NCBI RefSeq assembly: GCF_900101525.1
Contig: NZ_FMZD01000009.1
Location: 37,975 to 101,974 of the forward strand
DNA from: Marinilactibacillus psychrotolerans
GTDB lineage: Bacteria; Bacillota; Bacilli; Lactobacillales; Carnobacteriaceae_A
Length of the DNA stretch: 64,000 nt
Direction: 5' to 3'
Shown here piece by piece: positions 39,485 through 48,911 of this stretch (positions are counted from its first letter, which is position 1; each line of letters starts with the position of its first letter). Below the pieces are notes generated by a model. The model searched no databases, was not told where the DNA came from, and worked only from the letters and a program-made list of their open reading frames with translations. A program made the translations under genes and the position numbers.

Positions 39485-39898
39485 TTAGTTTCCTCCAAGG
39501 TCACTGATTTCATCTAGTAAGTCAATAATGTCTTTTTCATTATTACCGTCACTAGTAGTTACAATCTCATTTATCTTTTGGAATATTTGATTAACTTTCG
39601 TCAGCATGTTTAAAGATTCACTCACTAAATTCATTTGTTTTTCAATAAAAAGTGATATATCTTCCTTGCACTCTGAAGAAGTTTCTCTGTTTTTTAATGA
39701 GATCATCTGCTGAATATCTTTAAGTGATAATCCAGATTTTTTCAAAGCAGAAATCATACGAAAATCTTTTAAATTTTCAATTGTATAGTTTCTATATCCA
39801 TTTTCATTTCTTTCTGGAATTAAAATTTTCTGGTCCTCATAATGCCTAATTGTAGACTTACTTAAACCCGTAGCAGATGATAGTTCTCCTATATTCAT
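39485..39898 (-). CDS. MerR-family transcriptional regulator
   Basis: 137 aa: winged HTH MNIGELSSATGLSKSTIRHYEDQKILIP with NGYRNYTIENLKDFRMISALKKSGLSLKDIQQMI, then a long coiled coil (75-120) and an acidic tail. The C-terminal part has one Cys (SSECKED) and no metal-binding loop, so it is not a classical metal sensor. It stands directly before the DUF4260 gene and behind a 19-bp-spacer promoter typical of MerR control. Confidence 0.88.
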   Translation of the reverse strand: MNIGELSSATGLSKSTIRHYEDQKILIPERNENGYRNYTIENLKDFRMISALKKSGLSLKDIQQMISLKNRETSSECKEDISLFIEKQMNLVSESLNMLTKVNQIFQKINEIVTTSDGNNEKDIIDLLDEISDLGGN

Positions 39899-39923
39899 TA
39901 TGCTGGTGCCTCCCTTTAAAAAG

Positions 39924-39954
39924 ACTATAACATTAAACTATACTTTAAGGTCAA
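39924..39954 (-). promoter_or_regulatory. MerR-type promoter with 19-bp spacer
   Basis: Minus strand TTGACC (39949-39954), 19 bp, TATAGT (39924-39929). The spacer carries the dyad TTAAA-N6-TTTAA. The over-long spacer and dyad are the hallmark of promoters twisted open by MerR activators, suggesting autoregulation. Confidence 0.75.
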
Positions 39955-40177
39955 CCATTAAATTTTGTCTAATTACTTAGATGAAAACAAATAAAAGAGG
40001 TTTTGAACATTTCAAGTCCTGTTCGTCCTAGGTAAGTTTATTCTATAGCCATTTTCTACATATGTGTTATCATAACAACTTTGTATGCGCTGTCATTTTA
40101 TGTTTCCACAATAATAAGATACACTCATTTTAGTCTATGCGAATACAGTAATTGCACTTATTTTATAATAAATATTC

Positions 40178-40208
40178 AAAAAAGATCCACACATATTCTG
40201 TGCAGATC
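40178..40208 (-). terminator. tRNA-Val terminator
   Basis: GATCTGCACA / TGTGTGGATC stem followed by T6 on the minus strand. Confidence 0.85.
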
Positions 40209-40228
40209 CCCCGAAATAAAAACTATGA

Positions 40229-40301
40229 TGGTCCCTACTGGGCTCGAACCAGCGACCCCTACCTTGTCGAGGTAGTGCTCTCCCAACTGAGCTAAGGAAC
40301 C
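40229..40301 (-). tRNA. tRNA-Val (anticodon GAC) with C at position 33
   Basis: A 73-nt cloverleaf on the minus strand: acceptor GGTTCCT/AGGGACC, D-arm GCTC/GAGC, anticodon arm CTACC-TCGACAA-GGTAG, variable GGGTC, T-arm GCTGG-TTCGAGC-CCAGT, discriminator A, CCA not encoded. The seven-base anticodon loop is TCGACAA, giving anticodon GAC (valine) with C33 instead of the near-universal U33. It has its own consensus promoter and terminator and stands alone. A sequence error, a decayed gene or a real variant are all possible. Confidence 0.85.
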
Positions 40302-40315
40302 TTAACACTTTTACT

Positions 40316-40344
40316 ATTATCCTTATTTTGCTAAGCATTGTCAA
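40316..40344 (-). promoter_or_regulatory. tRNA-Val promoter
   Basis: TTGACA (40339-40344), 17 bp, GATAAT (40316-40321) on the minus strand, 15 bp before the tRNA 5' end. Confidence 0.85.
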
Positions 40345-40423
40345 GTCTATTCAGGTTTTAGCTTCCCTTTTCCATTCTCGTCCTTCATAATATAGTTAGA
40401 AATATCAAGAAAGGACCTTAGAA

Positions 40424-41713
40424 ATGAATACAGACTATTTAGCTAAGTTTTATAAAAAAACGTACACAGAAAAAATCGATGCTTTAGTTAAAGCGGAATT
40501 ACTAACAGAATTACAAGCAGATAACTTAAAAAGTGAAGGTGTCGATTTAGGTCAAGAAATCGGTGAACATATGATTGAAAATTATATCGGAAATTATTCC
40601 TTACCCTTAGGCTTAGCGATGAACTTTCTAATTGATGATCAAGAGACGGTGATTCCGATGGCTATTGAAGAGCCGTCTGTAATCGCTGCAGCAAGTTTCG
40701 CTGCTAAGATCATCGGATCTGCTGGAGGGTTTACTACCGTAGTATCTGAGCGCATGATGATTGGACAAATAATCTTAAAAGACGTCACTGATCCTTCAAC
40801 CGCTATTAAAAAGATTAAAGCTTCTAAACAAAAAATTCTAGATCGGGCTAATGAAGCCCATCCTTCAATCGTAAAACGGGGTGGCGGTGCTAAAGACCTT
40901 TCAGTTCGTCTTTTAGAATCAGACCCATCTGAAAATATCCCTTCCTTTTTAGTCGTCCATCTACACATTGATACGCAAGAAGCAATGGGTGCTAATATTG
41001 TAAACACAATGATGGAAGGCATCGCTCCTTACATCGAAGCGTTAACAGGTGGGACAGCATTATTACGTATCTTATCTAATTACGCTACCGAATGTATTGC
41101 AACGGCTACTTGCACCATTCCCACTCACAAGCTCACATCTGGTCAATTCTCCGGAGAAGAAGTGAGAGATAGAATTGTTGAAGCCGCTCAAGTCGCATGG
41201 GTCGATCCATACCGAGCGGTTACACACAATAAAGGCATTATGAATGGTGTAGATGCTGTCGTTGTTGCAAGCGGAAATGACTGGCGGGCAATCGAAGCCG
41301 GCGTGCATGCTTTCGCAGCTCGTTCTGGTCAATATCGGGCTCTATCTAAATGGCATACAAATGATGCGGGAGATTTAGTCGGTACGTTAAGCTTACCATT
41401 GCCTATTGGAACAGTTGGTGGATCAATTGGTATTCATCCTGCCGCAAAACTTTCAAGAATCCTTTTACAAGAACCTGATGCGAAAAGACTTGAAAGTATT
41501 CTAGTATCTGTAGGTTTAGCGCAAAACTTCGCAGCTTTACGTGCTTTAGTCACTGATGGGATTCAAAAAGGACATATGGGATTGCACGCTCGTTCGCTGG
41601 CAATCAGCGCTGGTGCAAAAGGGGAACAAATAGAACAAGTTGCTGAATATTTAAAAAATGCCACACATATGAATTTACAGACAGCGAAAGAAATTTTAGA
41701 GAACTTAACATAA
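40424..41713 (+). CDS. mvaA: Hydroxymethylglutaryl-CoA reductase (class II)
   Basis: Reduces HMG-CoA to mevalonate for isoprenoid synthesis. 429 aa, class II bacterial form: PLGLAMNFLID, EEPSVIAAASFAAKI (catalytic Glu), MGANIVNTMMEG, GNDWRAIEAG and, near the C-terminus, GHMGLHARSLAI with the catalytic His. In enterococci this activity is fused to thiolase as MvaE; here it is a separate gene and the thiolase is 6 kb away with mvaS. AAGGACC precedes ATG. Confidence 0.95.
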   Translation: MNTDYLAKFYKKTYTEKIDALVKAELLTELQADNLKSEGVDLGQEIGEHMIENYIGNYSLPLGLAMNFLIDDQETVIPMAIEEPSVIAAASFAAKIIGSAGGFTTVVSERMMIGQIILKDVTDPSTAIKKIKASKQKILDRANEAHPSIVKRGGGAKDLSVRLLESDPSENIPSFLVVHLHIDTQEAMGANIVNTMMEGIAPYIEALTGGTALLRILSNYATECIATATCTIPTHKLTSGQFSGEEVRDRIVEAAQVAWVDPYRAVTHNKGIMNGVDAVVVASGNDWRAIEAGVHAFAARSGQYRALSKWHTNDAGDLVGTLSLPLPIGTVGGSIGIHPAAKLSRILLQEPDAKRLESILVSVGLAQNFAALRALVTDGIQKGHMGLHARSLAISAGAKGEQIEQVAEYLKNATHMNLQTAKEILENLT

Positions 41714-41736
41714 ATAAATTAAATATTATACAAACT

Positions 41737-41780
41737 AGTCCAAACTTACCCTTTAATTCGTAAGCTTGGACTTTTGTATT
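41737..41780. terminator. Bidirectional terminator between mvaA and MATE gene
   Basis: AGTCCAAACTTAC / GTAAGCTTGGACT stem with TTTTGTATTTTT tail, between convergent genes. Confidence 0.83.
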
Positions 41781-41784
41781 TTTA

Positions 41785-43092
41785 TCAGATTTTTTTTATT
41801 CTCTTTTCAGGATTCATTTTTATCAAAATCCACAAGACTACTATAGCTTCGGCAGTAACATAAGACATCCAGATTCCATTCATCCCCCACAAATAACTAA
41901 ACAGCAAGACAATTGGAATAATGAGAACGCCACCTCTAAGCAATGAGAAGAATAAAGCAAGTCTTGGTTGATCTGTTGCACTAAAATAGGTTGTGGATAT
42001 AGTGTTAATCCCTGCAAAGAAGAAGCCAACAAAATAAATCATTAAACCTATAGCTGCCATTTCAGCTACATGAGTATTTTGATCACTATTAAAGGCTGCT
42101 ATGATCTCTGATTTGAATAATAGAGTAGTCAGATAAACCATTGCACTAATCATCAACGCAGTTAGTATAGATAAGGTCAGAACGTGCTTCATTTTACTTA
42201 AATCCCGTTTCCCATAGCTATCACTTAATAAAGGTTGTGCTCCCTGAGCTACACCTGTAAACAGAGATAATACTACAAAAGAAATATTAGCCACAATTCC
42301 ATATGCCGCTAAGCCCAGATTGCCTTCAAGTGAAAAAATAATTGTATTAAATAAAAACAGCACGACTGCTGAAGCAATTTCGTTAATAAATCCTGTAGCG
42401 CCCAAGTAACAGATGTCTTTGAGCACATTCCAGTTTACCTTTTGAAAAACAAACTTCAGATGATTTACCGGGCGTTTAAAATGGATAAATAACACCGCAA
42501 TACTGCTGATTGGCGCTATACAAGTTGCCAAAGCTGCTCCAAACATACCCATCCCTAATGGGAATATAAAGATATAATCCAATACAATATTTAAAAGACT
42601 GCCTATCATCATTCCCGACATAGCAAGCGATGGGTCCCCATCATTTCTAACAAATGACTGAAGTGTATTGTTTAAAATAAAAAATGGAGAAAAAAAGAGT
42701 ATCGTCTGTAAATAAATAGAGGTACTCGCAAGTGTCTCTTTATTTGCACCTAAACTACGCGCAATGAATCCTGAGCCAAATAATCCCAGTAATAAAAAAA
42801 CAACTCCAACCAATACACCAAACATAAGCGCTTGGGCATATACATTTTGTGCAGCTTTTGTTTTCTTCTGTGCATTTAAAATGCTATATCTTGAAGCGCC
42901 TCCTAATCCCAGCATCAATCCTACTCCGTTAATGAAGCCATAAGCTGGGATACTTAAATTCAAAGAAGCGATACCATTGGATCCTAATGCCTGAGCAATG
43001 AAAAATGTATCAGCTAAGATATATAAAGATATTCCTACCATTCCTAATACATTCAAGCTCACATACTTAAAAAACAATTTATTCATTCCCAT
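41785..43092 (-). CDS. MATE family multidrug/cation efflux transporter
   Basis: 435 aa, twelve hydrophobic segments arranged as two six-helix halves, the MATE pattern. Early helix has LYILADTFFIAQALGSNGIASLNLSIPAYG, and GVAQGAQPLLSDSYGKRDLSKMK marks the loop after helix 8. Predicted to export cationic drugs or metabolites by Na+/H+ antiport; substrate unknown. GGAGG seven bases before ATG. Monocistronic. Confidence 0.9.
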   Translation of the reverse strand: MGMNKLFFKYVSLNVLGMVGISLYILADTFFIAQALGSNGIASLNLSIPAYGFINGVGLMLGLGGASRYSILNAQKKTKAAQNVYAQALMFGVLVGVVFLLLGLFGSGFIARSLGANKETLASTSIYLQTILFFSPFFILNNTLQSFVRNDGDPSLAMSGMMIGSLLNIVLDYIFIFPLGMGMFGAALATCIAPISSIAVLFIHFKRPVNHLKFVFQKVNWNVLKDICYLGATGFINEIASAVVLFLFNTIIFSLEGNLGLAAYGIVANISFVVLSLFTGVAQGAQPLLSDSYGKRDLSKMKHVLTLSILTALMISAMVYLTTLLFKSEIIAAFNSDQNTHVAEMAAIGLMIYFVGFFFAGINTISTTYFSATDQPRLALFFSLLRGGVLIIPIVLLFSYLWGMNGIWMSYVTAEAIVVLWILIKMNPEKRIKKI

Positions 43093-43154
43093 ATCATTGC
43101 CTCCAAAACATACTCCCGATAAAAATTCTTCATATGTATCTCTACTTCAATATA

Positions 43155-43188
43155 ATAAAAAGCTGCACCTTATTCAAGATGCAACTTC
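43155..43188 (-). terminator. Terminator of the phnDCEE operon
   Basis: AAGTTGCATCTT / AAGGTGCAGCTT (G-T pairs) and a T-run on the minus strand. Confidence 0.75.
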
Positions 43189-43205
43189 TCGACTTACTTT
43201 AGCTA

Positions 43206-44021
43206 TTAATTTGTCCCGCTCACTAACCTTGATCTAAGTTTATTGGAAATCACTTCAACTAACAGAATCAATAGAACTAATCCAATCAGAATCGCACCTA
43301 CTTGATTCCAGCGATAGGATCTCATGGCGAAAATCAATGGTGCGCCGATTCCTCCGGCTCCAACTAATCCTAAAATCGTCGCATCACGAAGATTCATATC
43401 AAATCGATAAATCGTAGTAGATAAGAAACTTGAGAAAAGTTGTGGTAAAATTCCATATCGAATTTTTTCATAAGTTGTACAGCCCATAGAAGTCATTGCT
43501 TCTAACACACCACGATCCAAGTTCTCAATAACGTCAACATACAACCTGGATATCATTCCTATTGAGGTAATAGACATGGTCAGAACCCCAGCATATGCCC
43601 CTGGACCAGTTACTCGGATAAACATAATCCCATACACCAAAGATGGAATTGTACGGATAAAGATAACAAATAATCTGGTTATATAAGCTACCGGAGCACT
43701 TACCACAGTAGGTGCCATTAAAAAGGAAATAGGAATCGCCAAAATTGAACCAAATATCGTACCTAAAAAAGCAATGGCAATCGTCTGATATAATAGATAA
43801 GCAACACCTTGAGTTGAAAAATCAAATAAAAATTCTAAATCGGGCGCTACAATTCCTTTTACAATATTTACAGCTAATTCTGTTCCTTTTTTGTCTAATC
43901 CTGTAATGTCTACACCAAGAGTCGACCAGATTAGAAGAGCTAATACAATAATAATAATAGTAGTAAAATAAAGTTTGCGATTAGGCGCTTTACCCATTTG
44001 TGCTCGAATTGCTTCGTTCAT
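43206..44021 (-). CDS. phnE: Phosphonate-type ABC transporter permease (second)
   Basis: 271-aa inner-membrane permease, about six helices, with the EAA-like loop EAMTSMGCTTYEKIRYGILPQ and the typical VGAGGIGAPLIFAM near the end. PhnE family. Last gene of the operon; partner of the permease directly upstream, the pair probably forming a heterodimer. Confidence 0.92.
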   Translation of the reverse strand: MNEAIRAQMGKAPNRKLYFTTIIIIVLALLIWSTLGVDITGLDKKGTELAVNIVKGIVAPDLEFLFDFSTQGVAYLLYQTIAIAFLGTIFGSILAIPISFLMAPTVVSAPVAYITRLFVIFIRTIPSLVYGIMFIRVTGPGAYAGVLTMSITSIGMISRLYVDVIENLDRGVLEAMTSMGCTTYEKIRYGILPQLFSSFLSTTIYRFDMNLRDATILGLVGAGGIGAPLIFAMRSYRWNQVGAILIGLVLLILLVEVISNKLRSRLVSGTN

Positions 44022-44037
44022 GTTTTACTCTTCCTCT

Positions 44038-44865
44038 CTAAGATAGTTTACGTCTGAAGTATTCACTGACTCTTTCAATAATGAAGACAACGACCATCAA
44101 AACAAGCAGAACCATTCCTACACTCGGATAATCTCTCCAGCCTAATCGTTCATTCAATACTAACCCAATTCCACCAGCACCAACATACCCTAAGATTGCA
44201 GCATATCGTACATTTCCTTCAAAAGCATATAAAGAAACAGATAAATATGTTGGTAATACTTCAGGAACAATTGCATATCTAAACGCTTGTATCTTAGACA
44301 GTCCCATAGATTCTTGCGCTTCAAAAGCGCCCATATCAACATTTTCAATATGCTCGTACATCAGCTTGCCAACATAAGATGCTGAAAATATTAAGATAGC
44401 TAACGTTCCTGCCATGGTTCCTAAACCAAATAAGAAGGTAAAGATCAAAGCCAGAACTAACGTTGGTAAAGTTCTTAAAATACTTAAAAATAGCTTGAAA
44501 AATCCATTTAGGAATCTGTTTTTTATCACATTACTAGAAGACAAGAGTGCAAGTGGCACAGCCAGTAAAGCACCAATAAGCGACCCTAAGAAAGACATCT
44601 GAATCGTATCAAAAAGTGGCTTCCAAATATTTGGAAGAAACTCAAAATCAGGCGGAAACATACTCCATATAATAACAAAAAACTCATTACCACGCGTTAA
44701 GATTAATGACAGATCTACTCCAGTTGCTTGGAATGAAGCATATATAGCTAAAAACACCATAACAAGTATAAGTGGGGTTCTAGAAGCTCTCTGTTTAACT
44801 GTTTTCCCATTTTCTAGCGTATAAGATCTCGGCTTGAAAATTCTATCATAAACTGTTTCTTTCAA
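44038..44865 (-). CDS. phnE: Phosphonate-type ABC transporter permease (first)
   Basis: 275 aa, six helices, EAA loop EAQESMGLSKIQAFRYAIVPE and GYVGAGGIGLVLNERLGWRDYP. Shares the PhnE fold with the following gene but is clearly diverged. Cytoplasmic N-terminus is basic (RSYTLENGKTVKQRASRT). 12 bp from phnC. Confidence 0.92.
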   Translation of the reverse strand: MKETVYDRIFKPRSYTLENGKTVKQRASRTPLILVMVFLAIYASFQATGVDLSLILTRGNEFFVIIWSMFPPDFEFLPNIWKPLFDTIQMSFLGSLIGALLAVPLALLSSSNVIKNRFLNGFFKLFLSILRTLPTLVLALIFTFLFGLGTMAGTLAILIFSASYVGKLMYEHIENVDMGAFEAQESMGLSKIQAFRYAIVPEVLPTYLSVSLYAFEGNVRYAAILGYVGAGGIGLVLNERLGWRDYPSVGMVLLVLMVVVFIIERVSEYFRRKLS

Positions 44866-44877
44866 TTTGCACCCTCC

Positions 44878-45657
44878 TTACACGTTGGCTTCTTCCGGAT
44901 TATTCATGTGAGGTATTTCAGTAACACTTCCATAAATATTATCTAACACCTCTTGAGTCACTTCTTCAGACTTACCATCATAGACTATTTCACCTTTACG
45001 AATTCCAATTACTCGATCTGCGTATTCTAATGCTAATTCAACATGATGAATGTTAATTAGAATAGACATTTCCATTTCCTGATTGATTCGCTTGAAATCA
45101 TCCATAACAACTTTGGCTGTTACAGGATCCAGAGATGCTACCGGTTCATCTGCTAAAATAATAGAAGGATTTTGAGCCAAGGTACGAGCTAATGCTACCC
45201 GTTGTTGTTGTCCACCGGACAGTTGATCAACTCTGTTATAGGCTTTATCCAAAATGCCCACTTTATCTAATGCTTCTAATGCGGCAATTTTTTTATCTTT
45301 TGGAAACAGACCTAAAGTTTTTCTCCATGACGGAAGTTCAGGAACAGACGAAACCAATACATTATTAATCACACTTGTTCTAGTAACCAAATTAAACGAC
45401 TGGAAAATCATTCCAATTTTACGGCGAAATTTACGAATTTGTTTCCCTCTTAAGTTACTTACATCTACGCCATTTACATTAAGTGTGCCCTCATTAATAT
45501 CATGCATACGATTGATACAACGAATCAAAGTAGATTTACCAGCACCAGATAAACCAATAATCGCAACAAATTCACCTTGTTCGATTTTCAGATTAATATC
45601 TTTTAATGCAGTAACCCCATTCGGATAGGTTTTATTTACATTAATAAATTCGATCAT
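44878..45657 (-). CDS. phnC: Phosphonate-type ABC transporter ATP-binding protein
   Basis: 259-aa ATPase: Walker A GLSGAGKSTLIR, Q-loop MIFQSFNLVTR, signature LSGGQQQRVALARTL, Walker B IILADEPVASLDP. Strong PhnC-family similarity. Supplies energy to the two permeases for uptake of phosphonate, phosphite or a related phosphorus compound. No C-P lyase genes are present, so the imported substrate is open. Confidence 0.94.
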   Translation of the reverse strand: MIEFINVNKTYPNGVTALKDINLKIEQGEFVAIIGLSGAGKSTLIRCINRMHDINEGTLNVNGVDVSNLRGKQIRKFRRKIGMIFQSFNLVTRTSVINNVLVSSVPELPSWRKTLGLFPKDKKIAALEALDKVGILDKAYNRVDQLSGGQQQRVALARTLAQNPSIILADEPVASLDPVTAKVVMDDFKRINQEMEMSILINIHHVELALEYADRVIGIRKGEIVYDGKSEEVTQEVLDNIYGSVTEIPHMNNPEEANV

Positions 45658-45761
45658 AATTCACTTTGTCCTTTCTAAGACATACTCAAAAAGAAAGCCA
45701 GGAGAAAAAAACTCCCAGCTTGTTCTTTAGGTTATTGAGTATTAAGTTTGATTAGCTTATA

Positions 45762-46820
45762 TTAATTGGTTAGATTTTTAAGCACTTCTTGCGCTTCACG
45801 TTCAACATCATAATCAGAACTTTCAGATTTTTCGTATCCTTCATGAGAATAGATTGCGATGATTTCTTTACCTTCATCTGTTTTAGCAATGTTGATAAAC
45901 GCATCTTGCAATGCTGCTTTCAAATCATCATCCATAATGTCAGAATTTTTACTTACACTAATTGTATCGTTGTAAATTCCAGGTGTTACACCAATCACAT
46001 CTGTTTGATCCCAGATATCTCCACTACCTCCGAAAGTATCTTCCCAGTCTTCAACGTAATCACGACGGGCATCTGCGTACATAACAGCTACGTCTGCTTG
46101 TTCAGTTGCTAAACGAGAAACTGAAGTTCCATAAGAATCAGCTTGAGAAATTTGACTTAAGTCAGAAAGAGATTTGTCATAATTTTCTTGTAAAAAGATT
46201 GTTGGATAAATATACCCAGCTGATGAAGATGAACTCATAACACTCCAAGAAGCTGAATCTAAGTCTTCCCATGTTAATTCTTCGCCGTTATTAACTTTAT
46301 CCGCAAGTTCGCGTCCTTTTTCAGAAGGCCCTGCTACCATGATTGAACGGTAGTACGTTACTTGTTCTTCAGTTGGCTCAGTTGGTTTGTTCGCATTCCA
46401 TTCAGCAGGATCTTCAGAATCGTTACTTAATCCTGCACGAGTAGATGTCAAGATAACATCCGCACCATCATCGTATAAGACATAAGTTCCGCCTGGTAAA
46501 AACCCAACATCTACAGATCCAGCTGACATTGCTTCCCCTACAGCTTCATAGTCTGTTCCTACATCGATTTTTACGCTGTCGATATCATATCCCAATTCTG
46601 CCATTTCATCAATCAACATTCCTTCTAGAGGTTCTGTTGCTGTTACGATTTCTTCAGGATCACGTGAAGGGACAAATTGTACTGATAATTCTTCAATCTC
46701 TACGTTACCATCTTCATTTGTTTCTTTAGAAGCTGAATTATCCTCACCATTTCCACAAGCTGCTAGTACTAGTGTTGATGCGAAAGCTACTCCCAAACCT
46801 TTTAACCATTTTTTAGACAA
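45762..46820 (-). CDS. phnD: Phosphonate-type ABC transporter substrate-binding lipoprotein
   Basis: 352-aa lipoprotein: KKWLKGLGVAFASTLVLAAC with lipobox LAAC (Cys21), acidic linker GNGEDNSASKE, then a PhnD/phosphonate-binding domain with LSVQFVPSRDPEEI and the family's SAGSVDVGFLPGGTYV. First gene of the operon. The upstream region has an AAAAAACGAAC motif also seen before guaB, which raises a link to purine control rather than phosphate starvation. Confidence 0.92.
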   Translation of the reverse strand: MSKKWLKGLGVAFASTLVLAACGNGEDNSASKETNEDGNVEIEELSVQFVPSRDPEEIVTATEPLEGMLIDEMAELGYDIDSVKIDVGTDYEAVGEAMSAGSVDVGFLPGGTYVLYDDGADVILTSTRAGLSNDSEDPAEWNANKPTEPTEEQVTYYRSIMVAGPSEKGRELADKVNNGEELTWEDLDSASWSVMSSSSSAGYIYPTIFLQENYDKSLSDLSQISQADSYGTSVSRLATEQADVAVMYADARRDYVEDWEDTFGGSGDIWDQTDVIGVTPGIYNDTISVSKNSDIMDDDLKAALQDAFINIAKTDEGKEIIAIYSHEGYEKSESSDYDVEREAQEVLKNLTN

Positions 46821-47189
46821 AATTTTTCCTCCTATTTTTAACTAAGTATAGAATTTCGGAATTCCCAAAAACGTGCATATTTCGTCTCCATAAAAATAAT
46901 AACATCCGACAATAGAAATGTCTACAGTATATTTTAGAGATTATATATAATATATATACCAAAAAACGAACATTATCAGATTTCTATACTTAGAATTTTA
47001 TGTTTTATTTGCTAATCATTCGACTACAACTTAGTATAGCCTTTTCCTTAAGCTATGTTCCATCAATTTTTTGTAAAGTTATCGTAAATTCACACTTTTT
47101 ACTCATCGTTTGCAATAGCCATATTCATTCAGTAAAATAAAAAGCGAACAAAAGAAATATTTATTCATTAGAAAGGAATTCAAATAGTT
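46821..47189. other. Intergenic region between phnD and mscL (divergent)
   Basis: AT-rich divergent control region. AAAAAACGAACATT (46971-46984) resembles the PurR box AWWWCCGAACWWT with one mismatch. TATATAATATATATA at about 46943-46958 could hold a -10. AAAGGA lies before mscL. No coding frame or RNA structure recognised. Confidence 0.4.
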
Positions 47190-47576
47190 ATGATTAAAGA
47201 GTTTAAAGAATTTATTGCTAGAGGTAACGTTATTGAGTTGGCCGTCGGTCTCGTTATGGGGCAAGCTTTTACAGCCATTGTTAGAGCATTAGTAGATAAT
47301 ATCATTATGCCTCTGATCGTAGCCATGACTGGTCAGACAAAAGTCGAAAGTTTAGTCATCAATATTGCTTCTGCAGAAGTAGGCTATGGTCTTTTCTTAC
47401 AAGCCATTATTAATTTTATATTGATCGCAATCGCTTTGTTCATTGTTGTTAAAACCATTAATACGTTAACTGCAAAAAATAAACCGGCGCCTGAAGAGAC
47501 ACCAGTAGAAGCTCCGACAGTCGAAGAATATCTTGCAGAAATTCGCGATTTATTAGCTGAAAAAGCAGAAAAATAA
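47190..47576 (+). CDS. mscL: Large-conductance mechanosensitive channel MscL
   Basis: Homopentameric channel opening on osmotic downshock. 128 aa: amphipathic N-terminal helix MIKEFKEFIARGNVIELAVGLVMGQAFTAIV into TM1, periplasmic loop, TM2 (about 70-92), and a charged C-terminal helix after a proline-rich linker (KPAPEETPVEAP). Length normal. Monocistronic, with terminator 15 bp later. Confidence 0.95.
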   Translation: MIKEFKEFIARGNVIELAVGLVMGQAFTAIVRALVDNIIMPLIVAMTGQTKVESLVINIASAEVGYGLFLQAIINFILIAIALFIVVKTINTLTAKNKPAPEETPVEAPTVEEYLAEIRDLLAEKAEK

Positions 47577-47590
47577 CCTGAATAAGCCAA

Positions 47591-47630
47591 AAACAGAGGG
47601 TCATCTCAATTGATGATCCTCTGTTTTTTT
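47591..47630. terminator. Bidirectional terminator mscL/thiolase
   Basis: AAACAGAGGGTCATC / GATGATCCTCTGTTT stem with T7, between convergent genes. Confidence 0.88.
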
Positions 47631-47641
47631 GATTATATCAC

Positions 47642-48859
47642 TTAATCGATATCTGTATTTCTGATAATAACAGCTGCACCCATACCGCCACCAATACATA
47701 GAGAAGCTATACCATATTTCAACCCTTTGCGTTTTAATGTATACAGCAAAGTAACTAAAATGCGATTACCACTTGCTCCAATGGGATGACCAAGGGAAAT
47801 AGCGCCACCGCTCATATTTGTTTTAGCTTTAAGTGCTTGTTCATCTACTTTAAACGTTTCAGACAATTCATGCACTACCGCTAAACTCTGAGAAGCAAAA
47901 GCTTCATTTAATTCAAATACATCAATATCCTCAAAAGATAGTTCAGATTTCTTCAATGCTTGTTGAATAGCTGGAACAGGTCCTATTCCCATAATCGATG
48001 GATTTACACCACTTTGTCCAATTGCGACAATTTCAGCTAATGGTTGAACAGATTTTTCTTGCAGATAGTCTTCTCCAACAATCAAGGTTGCACTGGCACC
48101 ATCATTCAGCCCAGAAGCATTTCCAGCTGTTACCGTACCCTCTTTTTTGAACGCTGGTCTAAGTGAACTCATTTTTTCAAGATTGGCTTTACGATTAGGA
48201 TATTCGTCAGTATCAACAATAGCTTGTTCTTTCCGTCTAGTTGTATACTCTACTGAAACCACTTCTTCTTTAAACAACCCATTATCCAGTGCTTCAATTG
48301 ATTTTTTCTGGGAATCAAATGCAAAGACGTCCTGATCTTCACGTGAGATTCCATACTGTTCAGCAATATTTTCCGCAGTAACGCCCATATGATAGCCTTC
48401 GAACGCATCTGTCAATCCATCATGCACCATATGATCTATTGTCTGAAAGTTCCCCATTTTAATACCCGTCCGGGTTCTATTAGGAATAAGGTACGGCGCT
48501 TGACTCATAGACTCTGTTCCACCAGCAACAACTACATTATATTCTCCCGCACGGATACCAATAAAGGCATTCATGACGGTTTTCAAGCCACTCCCACAGA
48601 CCATATTTGTTCCATAAGCTGGCGTAGTTTCTGGAATACCTGCTTTGATAGAAGCTTGTCTGGCAACACCTTGACCTTGACCAGCTGACAGAACGTTTCC
48701 TAAAGATACTTCATCTATATCAGTCGGATCAACGCCACTTTGGTTTAAAACGCCTTGGATAGCTGTTTTTCCTAAGTCAGCAGCTGAAACATCTTTCAGT
48801 GCACCAAGAAACGAACCGATTGGCGTCCGCTTTGCCCCTGCTATATATACTTTTTGCAT
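47642..48859 (-). CDS. Acetyl-CoA C-acetyltransferase (thiolase)
   Basis: Condenses two acetyl-CoA to acetoacetyl-CoA, first step of the mevalonate route. 405 aa. Nucleophile Cys88 in TNMVCGSGLK, LGHPIGASGNRIL with catalytic His, and C-terminal ASLCIGGGMGAA with the second Cys. The ATG at 48859 (MQKVYIAGAKRT) is chosen over a GTG four codons upstream that overlaps the GGAG. It is 52 bp after mvaS and probably co-transcribed with it. Together with mvaA this replaces the fused MvaE of enterococci. Confidence 0.93.
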   Translation of the reverse strand: MQKVYIAGAKRTPIGSFLGALKDVSAADLGKTAIQGVLNQSGVDPTDIDEVSLGNVLSAGQGQGVARQASIKAGIPETTPAYGTNMVCGSGLKTVMNAFIGIRAGEYNVVVAGGTESMSQAPYLIPNRTRTGIKMGNFQTIDHMVHDGLTDAFEGYHMGVTAENIAEQYGISREDQDVFAFDSQKKSIEALDNGLFKEEVVSVEYTTRRKEQAIVDTDEYPNRKANLEKMSSLRPAFKKEGTVTAGNASGLNDGASATLIVGEDYLQEKSVQPLAEIVAIGQSGVNPSIMGIGPVPAIQQALKKSELSFEDIDVFELNEAFASQSLAVVHELSETFKVDEQALKAKTNMSGGAISLGHPIGASGNRILVTLLYTLKRKGLKYGIASLCIGGGMGAAVIIRNTDID

Positions 48860-48911
48860 AAAAGTATGCACTCCTTTTAGTTAGCAAAATTTTTCATTCC
48901 ATCAGAATCGT

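Noticed and set aside
40081..40344. Open frames on both strands over the tRNA
   Set aside because: They are by-products of the tRNA-Val gene and its flanks.
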